DNA of 64,000 nucleotides. It comes from Alkalithermobacter paradoxus (GTDB lineage Bacteria; Bacillota; Clostridia; Peptostreptococcales; Peptostreptococcaceae). Position 1 is the first letter of the stretch, and each line of letters starts with the position of its first letter. Of this stretch, positions 36,725-45,775 are shown piece by piece. The stretch is from contig MZGW01000005.1 in assembly GCA_002029295.1 (NCBI GenBank), positions 1 to 64,000 of the forward strand, read 5' to 3'. The notes beneath the pieces are model-generated. The model saw nothing but the letters and a program-made list of their open reading frames with translations, did no database searches and was not told the origin of the DNA. Both the position numbers and the translations under genes were made by a program.

Positions 36725-37723
36725 CTAAAAATCAAAATTATAAAGTTTATTTAGCATTGTATCTTTTTCTACATCAAGATCTATATCTTTAAATAGATTT
36801 GGATATAGCCATTTTGCAGTAGCTTTAACTGAATATTGATATTTTACAGTCCAAAGATCACAGTAATAAAAGTTCGGTAGCATAAATACTCTATTATCCT
36901 TTACAGCATTTATAGACTTTAACTGAGGAGAATTTATTAAATCATCTGTAGATAAATTTTTAGAATACCACATTATTATACTATCTGGGTTCCAAGATAT
37001 TAACTCTTCCATATTTGCTATTGGATGCTCTGCATTTATATCTTTTGCAACGTTTATTCCACCAGCTGAAACTATAATATCATTACCTGTGCTATCTCCT
37101 CCTGCTATATCTAAAACGGTAGGACCCCATACAAATAATCCAGTTTGCTTATCTTCTTCTTTTATATCTTTAACTATATTCTCTATCTCTTGTAATTCAC
37201 TTCTAGTGTAATCTATAATTTCTTTTGCTCTTTCATCTTTTCCTGTAATTTTCCCTAGATCCTCAACCATCTTGAAAGTTTGATCAAATGAATTTATTTG
37301 AACTCCGTACACCTTTATACCAGCTTGCTCAAGTGGTTTTATATCTTCATGTTCTGCCCATATTATAACTATATCTGGGTTTAGAGAAATAATTTTTTCT
37401 ATATTTCCAGTAACTGCTGGAACTTCTTCACTTTCAAATCTTGTATCTATTTTCTTTGTATATTCAAATCCTGGACTATCGTATGTCCATTTATCTACTG
37501 CTATAACTTCATCTTTAACTCCTAGCATATGTAATGTAGTAAGACCACTATCTAACATTGCAGCAATTCTTTGTGCAGGTTTTTCTAGCACTATTTCTTT
37601 TCCTCTAAAGTCTACAACCTTTATTTGATTTTCTGTATGTTCATCAGATTTAGATACTTGATTTTGGCAACCTGAAATGATAAGAATGCTCAATATGAGC
37701 ATTAAAGCTATTATTCTCTTCAT
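36725..37723 (-). CDS. Substrate-binding lipoprotein of the second FecBCD-type transporter
   Basis: A 332-residue lipoprotein with the lipobox ISGC at residues 16-19 (Cys19). The mature protein is a helical-backbone class III binding fold: RIAAMLDSGLTTLHMLG, NPDIVIIWAEH, a long helix, then NPDSIIMWYSKN. A C-terminal aromatic stretch (YYCDLWTVKYQY) may line the ligand site. The ligand is unknown. Iron-siderophore, haem, corrinoid and molybdate/tungstate systems all use this fold. AGGAGGAAAATGCT precedes the ATG. It starts twelve bases after an EamA-like gene and is part of its operon. Confidence 0.85.
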   Translation of the reverse strand: MKRIIALMLILSILIISGCQNQVSKSDEHTENQIKVVDFRGKEIVLEKPAQRIAAMLDSGLTTLHMLGVKDEVIAVDKWTYDSPGFEYTKKIDTRFESEEVPAVTGNIEKIISLNPDIVIIWAEHEDIKPLEQAGIKVYGVQINSFDQTFKMVEDLGKITGKDERAKEIIDYTRSELQEIENIVKDIKEEDKQTGLFVWGPTVLDIAGGDSTGNDIIVSAGGINVAKDINAEHPIANMEELISWNPDSIIMWYSKNLSTDDLINSPQLKSINAVKDNRVFMLPNFYYCDLWTVKYQYSVKATAKWLYPNLFKDIDLDVEKDTMLNKLYNFDF

Positions 37724-37735
37724 AGCATTTTCCTC

Positions 37736-38152
37736 CTATTTTCTCATTAGAATCATACCTATAACACTTAGTACAATTCCTATAATATTTTTTATAGATA
37801 TACTTTCTTTAAATATAGTTATACCTATGAAAGTAAGTATTACAGCAGATATAATATTAGCAAATAACGCTGCGGTATTTATATTCCATCCACTTCTATA
37901 AACAAACAAAAAACCTATCTCCAATGTAAAAATTACAATTCCTAGTGTATAACTTGCCCAATTTAACTCTTTGAAAGAAGTTATAGCACTTTCTTTGCCA
38001 AATATAAATAGTGAAACAAGTGAAAAAAGTAGTGCAATTGCGTATGTTACGCTCATAGATGCCATTGGAATCACATTGGGATTTATTAACTTCTGTGAAA
38101 CGTGATATAACACTGTTCCTAATATAACAACCAGCATGGATGTATAAAACAT
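37736..38152 (-). CDS. Half-size EamA/DMT-like membrane protein
   Basis: A 138-residue protein with four hydrophobic segments and the EamA-type final helix pair (TFIGITIFKESISIKNIIGIVLSVIG). It is a single EamA unit, so it would have to dimerise, like EmrE-type small transporters. It is first in an operon with the second FecBCD-type importer, twelve bases before the binding-protein gene. This suggests a related substrate or a role in efflux or co-transport, but that is only inference. AAGGAGGAG precedes the ATG. Confidence 0.7.
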   Translation of the reverse strand: MFYTSMLVVILGTVLYHVSQKLINPNVIPMASMSVTYAIALLFSLVSLFIFGKESAITSFKELNWASYTLGIVIFTLEIGFLFVYRSGWNINTAALFANIISAVILTFIGITIFKESISIKNIIGIVLSVIGMILMRK

Positions 38153-38230
38153 GTACTCCTCCTTGTTATGATTTAATTTTGTGAATACTATAATATTATA
38201 ATATAAGTTTATATTATGTGTATATTAGAA

Positions 38231-38256
38231 AAAGCTCTATCCATAATGGATAGAGC
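38231..38256 (-). terminator. Terminator of the tre operon
   Basis: GCTCTATCCATAATGGATAG-type perfect palindrome (38234-38256) followed by five T on the minus strand. The treR stop codon lies in the stem. Confidence 0.85.
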
Positions 38257-38965
38257 CTTTTCTCCTGGCAAAATCTACAAATTTAAACTTATCAGGTCTA
38301 TGTCTTGATTCACTATACTGAAATAAACTTGTATCATCTAAGTATGTGTAGCTCTTAACTACAGCTACCATACTATAATCTTTTAAATCTAAATATTTCT
38401 TGTCCTCATCTGTTGCTGCTTCTACTGTAATTTCTTTCTTTGCGAAACTTATCTTCAAATTTAGTTCATTTTCTATATATTCATATATAGATTTTTCACA
38501 TATTTCTTTTGTTAGACATGGAACGAAATTATGAACTATATAGTCTTTGTCTAATATAATTCTTTTATTTCCTATTTTCCTTGATCTAACTACTTTCCAT
38601 ACTTTATCTTTTTTTGTTATATTCAATTGCTTACTTATAAACGCATCTGGCTGTATCAATTCTAATTCATTTACAATTGTTTCAGATTTTAAATTCATCC
38701 TTTGAGATAATTCCTTAAAGCTTATTATACCACTTATAGGGAAATCAAATTTATTTATATCCAGTACAAAAGATCCCTTTCCTTTTATTTTCTGAATATA
38801 TCCATCTTGTTCTAGCAAATTTAGTGCTTTTCTTATTGTATCTCTAGATACATTGTACTCTTTCATATATTCATTTTCAGAAAGTAGTTTTGAATCTCGA
38901 GATAATTCACCATTTTCTATTTTTCTTACTATTTCATTATAAATACTTAAGTATTTTGAATTCAT
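38237..38965 (-). CDS. treR: Trehalose operon repressor (GntR/UTRA family)
   Basis: A 242-residue regulator. The N-terminal winged helix (about 1-70) has LLSENEYMKEYNVSRDTIRK and ALNLLEQDGYIQKIKGKGSF. A UTRA ligand-binding domain covers about 75-235. TreR repressors sense trehalose-6-phosphate and release the tre operator. It is last in treB-treC-treR and so would be induced with the operon. AAGGTGATAAAGA precedes the ATG. Two identical palindromes at the treB promoter are its probable sites. Confidence 0.9.
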   Translation of the reverse strand: MNSKYLSIYNEIVRKIENGELSRDSKLLSENEYMKEYNVSRDTIRKALNLLEQDGYIQKIKGKGSFVLDINKFDFPISGIISFKELSQRMNLKSETIVNELELIQPDAFISKQLNITKKDKVWKVVRSRKIGNKRIILDKDYIVHNFVPCLTKEICEKSIYEYIENELNLKISFAKKEITVEAATDEDKKYLDLKDYSMVAVVKSYTYLDDTSLFQYSESRHRPDKFKFVDFARRKGSIHYG

Positions 38966-38980
38966 TCTTTATCACCTTAG

Positions 38981-39003
38981 AATATTTTAGCAACTAAAAT
39001 ATT
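38981..39003 (-). promoter_or_regulatory. Short stem-loop between treC and treR
   Basis: AATATTTTAG-TTG-CTAAAATATT, ten-base arms with a three-base centre, no T run. It may stabilise or uncouple the mRNA ends, or be chance in A/T-rich DNA. Confidence 0.3.
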
Positions 39004-40666
39004 ATTTTTCAAGGTAATAAACTATAGATTCATAAGGTCTTAATTTTATTTTATCAAACTTAGCTGGTGAGTCAGTGTAATTTGATATTAAAATAGATGA
39101 TTTATATTCATTTAGTTTTATCGTATTTGGAAGATTAAAGTCCACTTCTTCTCCATAAAAGTTATTTATAACTAGTAACTTTTCGTGGTTATATTCTCTT
39201 ACATAAGCGAATATATTTTCATCTTCCTCAAGTATCATCTTAAAACTTCCATAAGCTATAATATCGTATTCTTTTCTAAGGTTGATAAGCTTTTTATAAT
39301 GGTAAAAAATAGAATTTTTATCTTTAATTGCATCCTGTGCATTGATTGATTTATAGTTTTTGCATACTGATATCCAAGGTTTTCCTTGTGTAAATCCTCC
39401 ATTTATTTCATCACTCCACTGCATAGGGGTTCTCGAGTTATCTCTAGACTTATCATTAAGTATCTTAAGTATTTCTTCTTCAGGTACATTATTTTCTTTT
39501 AATATATTGTAATAGTTTATTGATTCTACGTCTTTATATTTGTCTATTGTATCATAGTATGCATTCGTCATTCCAAATTCTTCACCTTGATAAATATAAG
39601 GTGTTCCCCTTAACATGTGTATGCATGTTGCAAGCATCTTTGCAGATTCTTTATGGTATTTCTTATCATCTCCAAAGCGAGATACAACTCTAGGTTGATC
39701 ATGATTGCACCAAAATACTGCACTCCACCCATTCCCTTTCTCTATTTCAGTCTGCCAGTAACTAAAAATCTCCTTTAATTTCTTAAAATCAAAATTCATA
39801 AGGCTCCATTTATCACCATCTTTATAGTCTACTTTCAAGTGGTGGAAATTAAATACCATAGATAATTCTTTTTCATTTGGATTTGAATACTTTATGCAGT
39901 TATCTACAGTAGTTGATGACATTTCTCCAACAGTTATTATATCTTCATACTTTCCAAAAGTTTCTTTATTTAGCTTCTTTAAGTATTCATGAATACGAGG
40001 TCCGTCTGTATAAAATCTTCTTCCATCTCCATCATTGTCATCTTCATAAACATCTGGTTTAGATATTAAATTTATAACATCTAATCTGAATCCCTTAACT
40101 CCTTTTCCTATCCAGAAATTTACTATATCGTATATTTCCTTTCTTACACTTTCATTCTCCCAATTAAGATCAGCCTGTGTCTTATCAAATAAGTGTAGAT
40201 AATATTCATCAAACTTCTCTACATACTGCCAAGCTGAACCTCCAAACTTTGAAATCCAGTTGGTTGGTTCTTTTCCATCCTTAGATTTTTTGAATATATA
40301 GTAGTTTTTATATTTTTCATCTTCATTTAATGCTTTTTTGAACCATTCATGCTCTGTAGATGTATGGTTAAATACCATATCTAGCATTACGTCAATTCCC
40401 AGTTTATTAGCTTTATTAACCATTTCTTCAAAATCTTCCATAGTTCCAAAACTAGGATCTATATTATAATAATCAGCAACATCATATCCATTATCTTTCT
40501 GAGGTGAAACATAAAATGGAGTAAGCCATATATAGTCTACTCCTAACTCTTTTATATATTCTAATTTTTGAGTTACACCTTTCAAATCTCCTAATCCATC
40601 TCCATTAGAATCATTAAATGATTTTGGATATATTTGATATACTACACTTTTCTTAAAGTCCTTCAT
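39002..40666 (-). CDS. treC: Alpha,alpha-phosphotrehalase (GH13)
   Basis: A 554-residue GH13 enzyme that hydrolyses trehalose-6-phosphate to glucose and glucose-6-phosphate in the cytoplasm. Typical motifs are SVVYQIYPKSFNDSNGDG at the start, DMVFNHTS (region I), GFRLDVIN (region II, catalytic Asp), GEMSS (region III, catalytic Glu) and FWCNHDQPR (region IV). Length is normal for TreC. The trehalose assignment, rather than oligo-1,6-glucosidase, rests on its position between treB and treR. AAAGGAGTAGATATT precedes the ATG. Confidence 0.93.
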   Translation of the reverse strand: MKDFKKSVVYQIYPKSFNDSNGDGLGDLKGVTQKLEYIKELGVDYIWLTPFYVSPQKDNGYDVADYYNIDPSFGTMEDFEEMVNKANKLGIDVMLDMVFNHTSTEHEWFKKALNEDEKYKNYYIFKKSKDGKEPTNWISKFGGSAWQYVEKFDEYYLHLFDKTQADLNWENESVRKEIYDIVNFWIGKGVKGFRLDVINLISKPDVYEDDNDGDGRRFYTDGPRIHEYLKKLNKETFGKYEDIITVGEMSSTTVDNCIKYSNPNEKELSMVFNFHHLKVDYKDGDKWSLMNFDFKKLKEIFSYWQTEIEKGNGWSAVFWCNHDQPRVVSRFGDDKKYHKESAKMLATCIHMLRGTPYIYQGEEFGMTNAYYDTIDKYKDVESINYYNILKENNVPEEEILKILNDKSRDNSRTPMQWSDEINGGFTQGKPWISVCKNYKSINAQDAIKDKNSIFYHYKKLINLRKEYDIIAYGSFKMILEEDENIFAYVREYNHEKLLVINNFYGEEVDFNLPNTIKLNEYKSSILISNYTDSPAKFDKIKLRPYESIVYYLEK

Positions 40667-40700
40667 AATATCTACTCCTTTTACTAAGATGTCAAAACTT

Positions 40701-40730
40701 AAATAAAGGAGATTAAAATCTCCTTTATTT
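40701..40730 (-). promoter_or_regulatory. Stem-loop between treB and treC
   Basis: AAATAAAGGAGATT pairs with AATCTCCTTTATTT across a two-base centre. A weak T stretch (AAGTTTTG) follows on the minus strand. Likely a leaky terminator or an mRNA-end stabiliser giving more treB than treC product. Confidence 0.5.
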
Positions 40731-40737
40731 AAATCAT

Positions 40738-42171
40738 TTATGATAATGCCTTATTGTTTTCTTTTACACCTATTTTTTTCTTAGAAAATGCTATAGTAAG
40801 TATAAATGGTACAACTATAGCTATTGCCATAGCAACTCCAAACATCAACATATGCTGTGGCTGAATAGATAATATTCCTGGTAATCCACCAACCCCGATT
40901 GAATTTGCCATAACTCCTGATCCTACTGAAACTACACCCGCTATAGATGAACCAATCATAGCAGCTAAGAATGGATATACATATTTTAAGTTAATACCAA
41001 ACATAGCTGGCTCTGTTACCCCTAAGTAGCAAGATATAGCTGCTGGTATAGATACTTGCTTTTCTTCTTCATTATTTCTGTTTAAATATATCATTCCTAA
41101 AACTGCAGATCCTTGAGCTATGTTTGATAATGCTATCATAGGCCAAAGATTTGTTCCACCGAATTCACCCATTAATTGAAGATCTATAGCATTAGTCATA
41201 TGATGAAGTCCAGTTATAACAAGCGGTGCATATCCAAATCCAAATATAGAAGCAAATAACCATCCAAACGATGAAGTAAGTCCTGTATAAACTATATCTG
41301 ATATATAAGAACCTATCGTCCAACCTACAGGACCTAATACTACGTGAGCTAATAATACAGTTGGTACTAATGATAAAAACGGAACTACTACCATTGATAT
41401 ATATGAAGGAACTCTATCTCTAATCTTAATCTCTAGATGAGCTAAAACAAATCCTGCAAGCATTGCTGGTATAACCTGAGCTTGATAACCAATCATTTTT
41501 ATTTGAGTAAATCCAAAATCCCACACTGGTGGCTCAGCTCCACCTGCTACAGCATATGCATTTAGAAGTTGTGGAGAAACTAGTGTTATACCTAATATTA
41601 TTCCTAGTATTTGAGTTGTTCCCATCTTTTTAGAAATAGACCATGTTATCCCTACAGGTAAGAAGAAGAATATTGCCTCTCCTATAAGCCAAAGAAAATG
41701 ATGCATACCTGCCCAGAATTGAGAAGTTTCTGTTAAAGTCTTAGTCCCTTCTTCTAGTAATTTTATATCTCCTATTATGTTACGAAAACCTAGTATTAAT
41801 CCCCCGACTACTATAGCTGGAATTAATGGTGCAAATATCTCACCTAGGTGTGCAATTAGTTTTTGTAATGGATTTAGGTGCTTTGATGCAGCTTTTTTAG
41901 CAGCTTCCTTATTAACACCTTCTACTCCTGCGTAATTTACAAATTCATTGTAGAATGTAGATACTTCATTTCCTATTATTATCTGAAATTGACCTGATTG
42001 TGTGAATGTCCCTTTAACAAGCTTGATTTCTTCTATTTTCTTTATATCTGCTTTTTTAGGATCATTAAGTACAAAACGCATTCTAGTCATACAATGTGAT
42101 ACTGCTGCTATATTGTCTTTTCCTCCAATGTAATCTAGTAATTGCTTTACTTCATTAGAAAACTTAGACAT
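40738..42171 (-). CDS. treB: PTS trehalose transporter, EIIBC
   Basis: About 477 residues. An N-terminal EIIB domain has the phosphorylated Cys in AVSHCMTRMRF (about residue 26), and an EIIC membrane domain of about ten helices follows (from about 105). It imports trehalose and phosphorylates it. An EIIA partner must come from elsewhere, as is usual for TreB. The frame is open to 42294, but that region contains the promoter and operators. AAAGGAGG followed by ATG at 42171 gives the normal family N-terminus. Confidence 0.92.
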   Translation of the reverse strand: MSKFSNEVKQLLDYIGGKDNIAAVSHCMTRMRFVLNDPKKADIKKIEEIKLVKGTFTQSGQFQIIIGNEVSTFYNEFVNYAGVEGVNKEAAKKAASKHLNPLQKLIAHLGEIFAPLIPAIVVGGLILGFRNIIGDIKLLEEGTKTLTETSQFWAGMHHFLWLIGEAIFFFLPVGITWSISKKMGTTQILGIILGITLVSPQLLNAYAVAGGAEPPVWDFGFTQIKMIGYQAQVIPAMLAGFVLAHLEIKIRDRVPSYISMVVVPFLSLVPTVLLAHVVLGPVGWTIGSYISDIVYTGLTSSFGWLFASIFGFGYAPLVITGLHHMTNAIDLQLMGEFGGTNLWPMIALSNIAQGSAVLGMIYLNRNNEEEKQVSIPAAISCYLGVTEPAMFGINLKYVYPFLAAMIGSSIAGVVSVGSGVMANSIGVGGLPGILSIQPQHMLMFGVAMAIAIVVPFILTIAFSKKKIGVKENNKALS

Positions 42172-42237
42172 ATCATAACCTCCTTTTAATAATTTGATAT
42201 ATTCAGTATCTGAAAACCTTTTCTCTTTAGCATTGTC

Positions 42238-42247
42238 TGTACGTACA
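42238..42247. promoter_or_regulatory. Probable TreR operator, downstream copy
   Basis: Palindrome TGTACGTACA, downstream of the -10 box of the treB promoter. An identical copy lies 37 bp away, centre to centre. It resembles the trehalose-repressor sites described in Bacillus. Confidence 0.65.
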
Positions 42248-42265
42248 AGTTTTTGTTGTATATAA

Positions 42266-42294
42266 ATTATATCCTGTACGTACATCTTCGTCAA
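42266..42294 (-). promoter_or_regulatory. treB promoter
   Basis: TTGACG (42289-42294), a 17-base spacer, TATAAT (42266-42271) on the minus strand. The spacer holds an operator palindrome, so a bound repressor would block RNA polymerase directly. Confidence 0.82.
42275..42284. promoter_or_regulatory. Probable TreR operator, promoter-spacer copy
   Basis: Palindrome TGTACGTACA between the -35 and -10 boxes of the treB promoter, identical to the copy at 42238-42247. Confidence 0.7.
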
Positions 42295-42320
42295 GCGTTT
42301 TCTTCATAATTTGTAATATA

Positions 42321-42350
42321 AAAAACTCAGGCATCAAATGCCTGAGCTTT
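42321..42350 (-). terminator. Terminator of the pst-phoU operon
   Basis: CTCAGGCAT, CAA loop, ATGCCTGAG followed by six T on the minus strand, right after the phoU stop. Confidence 0.9.
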
Positions 42351-43001
42351 TTAATTTATCTCTACTCTTTCTCCAGTTACCATATATATTATTCTTTCAC
42401 CGATATTAGTTGCATGGTCTGCTATACGCTCTAAATATCTACCTATAAATAATAAATTAGTTGCTTGTTTTGTAGTTTCTGGGTTTTGTATCATCATGTT
42501 AATTAACTCTGTATATATACCTTCGTAAATTTCATCTACAGCTTCATCATCATGTGCAACTTCTTCTGCCATTTTTGTATCGGCATTAGTAAATGCATCT
42601 AGAACCTTTTTAACCATATCCTCTGTTAGCCTTGCCATTCTCGGTATATCTATTAGAGGCTTTATTAGCGGAGTATCTCCAATTTCTAAAGTAACTTTAG
42701 CTATATTTACTGCATGATCTCCCATTCTTTCTAAATCTGTTATTATCTTGATGATAGTTCCAATAGTTCTTAGATCTCTAGCCATAGGTTGTTGAAGTGC
42801 TAGTAATTTCATGCATTCATTTTCTATTTCTAGTTCTAGTTCATCTATTTTATCATCCATAACATATACTCTTTTAGCTGCTTCTAAATCTTGCTTTGCT
42901 AGAGCTTGTACAGATACTTCTATTATATCTTGTACCATTTCTCCCATCTTAATTAGCTTAATGTTTAGGTTTTTCATTTCTTTCTCAAATTGGCTTCTCA
43001 T
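42351..43001 (-). CDS. phoU: Phosphate signalling complex protein PhoU
   Basis: A 216-residue all-helical protein with two PhoU repeats. Each has a metal-binding patch (ITDLERMGDHAVNIAK and GRYLERIADHATNIGERI). PhoU links the Pst transporter to the PhoR-type histidine kinase and limits phosphate uptake. It is the last gene of pstS-pstC-pstA-pstB-phoU, 17 bases after pstB. GGGGGAATCCAT precedes the ATG. Confidence 0.96.
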   Translation of the reverse strand: MRSQFEKEMKNLNIKLIKMGEMVQDIIEVSVQALAKQDLEAAKRVYVMDDKIDELELEIENECMKLLALQQPMARDLRTIGTIIKIITDLERMGDHAVNIAKVTLEIGDTPLIKPLIDIPRMARLTEDMVKKVLDAFTNADTKMAEEVAHDDEAVDEIYEGIYTELINMMIQNPETTKQATNLLFIGRYLERIADHATNIGERIIYMVTGERVEIN

Positions 43002-43018
43002 ATGGATTCCCCCTATTC

Positions 43019-43771
43019 TTAACCGAATCTTCCTGTTACATAGTCTTCTGTACGTTGATCTCTTGGGGTAGTGAATATCTTTTGTGTTTGATCCATCTCT
43101 ATTAATTCTCCCATTAGGAAAAATGCTGTTTCATCTGAAATTCTAGCTGCCTGTTGCATTGAGTGAGTAACAATTACTATAGTATAATCTTTCTTTAGCT
43201 CTGTTATCAATTCTTCAATCTTAGCAGTAGCTATTGGATCAAGTGCAGAAGTTGGCTCATCCATTAATAATACTTCTGGTTCCATGGCTAACGCTCTAGC
43301 TATACATAATCTTTGTTGCTGACCACCTGAAAGTCCTAATGCAGATTTATTTAATCTATCTTTAACCTCATCCCATAAAGCAGCTTTTCTTAAACTTTTT
43401 TCAACAATCTCATCTAATTCACTTTTATTCTTAACTCCATATCTTCTAGGCCCATAAGCCACGTTTTCATATATGGATTTTGGGAATGGATTTGCCTTTT
43501 GAAACACCATTCCTATTCTTCTTCTTAAAGCTACTACGTCTATATCTTTATGATAAATATTATCTTCTTCTAACTTTATTTCTCCTTCTATTCTAACACC
43601 ATCTATTAAATCATTCATTCTATTTAGTGTTCTAAGAAAAGTAGATTTTCCACATCCTGAAGGTCCAATAAGTGCAGTTACCTTCTTTTCTTGTATATCT
43701 ATATTTATATTTTTTAATGCCTTAAATTCACCATAGTATAAATCTAAGTTCTTTACAGAAATCTTTGCCAT
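43019..43771 (-). CDS. pstB: Phosphate ABC transporter, ATP-binding protein
   Basis: A 250-residue ATPase of normal PstB length. It has Walker [10 protein letters not shown] followed by [12 protein letters not shown] (a PstB hallmark), signature [14 protein letters not shown] and Walker [14 protein letters not shown]. The H-loop is [14 protein letters not shown]. It powers the PstCA channel. AGGAGGATAAGCTA precedes the ATG, 21 bases after pstA. Confidence 0.97.
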   Translation of the reverse strand: MAKISVKNLDLYYGEFKALKNINIDIQEKKVTALIGPSGCGKSTFLRTLNRMNDLIDGVRIEGEIKLEEDNIYHKDIDVVALRRRIGMVFQKANPFPKSIYENVAYGPRRYGVKNKSELDEIVEKSLRKAALWDEVKDRLNKSALGLSGGQQQRLCIARALAMEPEVLLMDEPTSALDPIATAKIEELITELKKDYTIVIVTHSMQQAARISDETAFFLMGELIEMDQTQKIFTTPRDQRTEDYVTGRFG

Positions 43772-43792
43772 TAGCTTATCCTCCTCACTTAC

Positions 43793-44638
43793 CTAAGCTC
43801 GGTTGCTTGTTTTGAATTTTATTCTTATTGTTGTTGCGATTATGAAGAAGATTCCTACTACTCCCAAAAGGACAAGAGCAGTTCCATACTTAATCTCCTC
43901 TGGCATATTTGGTACTTGTGTTGAAATAATATATAAATGATACGGCAATGCCATAGCCTGATCAAAAACCGTTCTTGGAAGTCTTGGCAAGAAGAACGCA
44001 GCTACTGTTAATAATATAGGTGCTGTTTCTCCTGCTGCTCTTCCTATACCTAATATAGCTCCTGTTAAAATACCAGGCATAGCATGAGGTAATACAACTT
44101 TGTATATTGTTTGCCACTTTGTAGCTCCTAATGCTAATGATGCCTCTCTGTAGCTTCTTGGAACACTCTTTAGCGCTTCCTCAGAAGCTGTAATAACAAC
44201 TGGTAGTATTAAGCATGCAAGAGTTAAAGATCCTGCTAATATTGAAGATCCAAAACCTAAAAATAGTACAAATAATCCAAGTCCAAATAAACCATATACA
44301 ACAGATGGTACACCTGCTAGATTTACTATAGCTAATCTAATCATACGAGAAAGCTTTCCTTGTTTTGCATATTCAGTTAAATATATAGCTGAACCAATTC
44401 CAAGGGGAAGTGCAAAAGCTATAGTACCCAGAACTAAATATAAAGTTCCTACGATAGCAGGATAAATCCCTCCTGCTCTCATACCCTGTCTAGGCATAGC
44501 AGTCAAAAACTCCCAATTAACCGTTCCTATACCTCTTACAAATATATATCCTATAATTAATACTGTAGGAATTACTACTATCATAGCTACTAAAGTTAAT
44601 ATAGTAAATGCTATTTTTTCTGTTATTTTTTTATTCAT
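43793..44638 (-). CDS. pstA: Phosphate ABC transporter, permease PstA
   Basis: A 281-residue permease with six membrane helices. The EAA loop is SYREASLALGATKWQTIYKVVLP. The N-terminal helix is followed by TAMPRQGMRAGGIYPAIVGT, typical of PstA. It pairs with PstC to form the phosphate channel. The ATG directly follows the pstC gene, with GGAGGGAAGATAG as ribosome binding site overlapping the end of pstC. Confidence 0.96.
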   Translation of the reverse strand: MNKKITEKIAFTILTLVAMIVVIPTVLIIGYIFVRGIGTVNWEFLTAMPRQGMRAGGIYPAIVGTLYLVLGTIAFALPLGIGSAIYLTEYAKQGKLSRMIRLAIVNLAGVPSVVYGLFGLGLFVLFLGFGSSILAGSLTLACLILPVVITASEEALKSVPRSYREASLALGATKWQTIYKVVLPHAMPGILTGAILGIGRAAGETAPILLTVAAFFLPRLPRTVFDQAMALPYHLYIISTQVPNMPEEIKYGTALVLLGVVGIFFIIATTIRIKFKTSNRA

Positions 44639-45571
44639 CTATCTTCCCTCCTTCTTAGCACGGGAAAGCACAGCGTCTGCAACTAAGTTTATGCAACTAG
44701 TCATGATAAGTAAAACAATTCCTACTGCAAATAATGCATTATAGTGAGTACCATTTCTAACAGTATCTCCCATCTCAGCTGCAATAGTAGCTGTCATAGT
44801 TCTTCCAGGTTGAAGTAATGAATCTGGTATTTGAGCAGCGTTTCCTGTTACCATCATAACTGTCATAGTTTCTCCAATAGCTCTTCCAACACCTAACATA
44901 ACTGCCGCTATTATTCCTGATGAAGCAGCAGGTACAAGTACATGAATTATAGTTTCCCACTTTGAAGCTCCAAGAGCCAAAGACGCTTCTTTATACTCTT
45001 TTGGAAGTGCATTAATTGCATCATCAGATATACTTATTATAGTTGGTAGTGCCATAAAAGATACTAATATAGATCCTGTTAGTACTGTAAATCCTGAAGA
45101 TAAATTAAAAGTTATTCTTACCCAGTTAGATAAGATTACAATTCCAAGAAATCCTAATACAACAGATGGAATTGCAGATAAAAACTCTATAATAATCTTT
45201 AAAACTGTCTTAAGTCTTGGTGGTGCTACTTCAGCGATGAAGATAGCACAACCAATACCTAGGGGAACAGAAATAAAGACAGCACCCGCAGTTACCATAA
45301 CCGATCCTGCTACCAGTGGTAATATTCCGTATTGTGGGTTAACAGAAATCGGGAACCAGTTTTTTCCAAAGAAGAAGTCCATAGGGCTTACATCTTTGAA
45401 CAGTTGTATTCCAGTACGGAATAAAAAAAGAAAAATTAAAGATATTATTAAAATAGATGTCATACCTAGTATAAAAATTAAATTTTCTATAATGAATTCT
45501 CCAATGCTATTTTTTACATTTTTCTTTAAATTCTTAGACCTTTGCTTCGTTCCCATTGTCATATTGGACAT
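44639..45571 (-). CDS. pstC: Phosphate ABC transporter, permease PstC
   Basis: A 310-residue permease with six or seven membrane helices. The EAA loop is EYKEASLALGASKWETIIHVLVP and the following GRAIGETMTVMMVTGN segment is the family signature. The N-terminal 35 residues are basic and cytoplasmic. GAGGTGTTAAA precedes the ATG. A 204-base gap with a stem-loop separates it from pstS, which suggests that pstS mRNA is more abundant than the rest of the operon. Confidence 0.96.
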   Translation of the reverse strand: MSNMTMGTKQRSKNLKKNVKNSIGEFIIENLIFILGMTSILIISLIFLFLFRTGIQLFKDVSPMDFFFGKNWFPISVNPQYGILPLVAGSVMVTAGAVFISVPLGIGCAIFIAEVAPPRLKTVLKIIIEFLSAIPSVVLGFLGIVILSNWVRITFNLSSGFTVLTGSILVSFMALPTIISISDDAINALPKEYKEASLALGASKWETIIHVLVPAASSGIIAAVMLGVGRAIGETMTVMMVTGNAAQIPDSLLQPGRTMTATIAAEMGDTVRNGTHYNALFAVGIVLLIMTSCINLVADAVLSRAKKEGR

Positions 45572-45715
45572 TTTAACACCTCTATCTATAATAACTTAAT
45601 CTATATAAACTTTCGGAATGTAATTTAATAAGTAAATCATAAAATTTTTCCTATCTTTATTTTCCTATCCCCATAGAAAATTAAAGTAATTGCTTATCCC
45701 ATAAGACGAATATAG

Positions 45716-45739
45716 GCGGATAGTAAATGTACTATCCGC
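45716..45739 (-). promoter_or_regulatory. Stem-loop between pstS and pstC
   Basis: GCGGATAGTA, four-base loop, TACTATCCGC: a ten-pair stem without a T run. It is not a normal terminator, but could stop exonucleases and protect pstS mRNA. The rest of the 45572-45775 gap is A/T-rich with no frame or other motif I can support. Confidence 0.5.
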
Positions 45740-45775
45740 TCATGTTATTTTTAAAACATTTATTTTTTTATATTA

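Noticed and set aside
42172..42294. N-terminal extension of TreB
   Set aside because: The region is the tre promoter with two operators. The normal EIIB start follows AAAGGAGG at ATG 42171.
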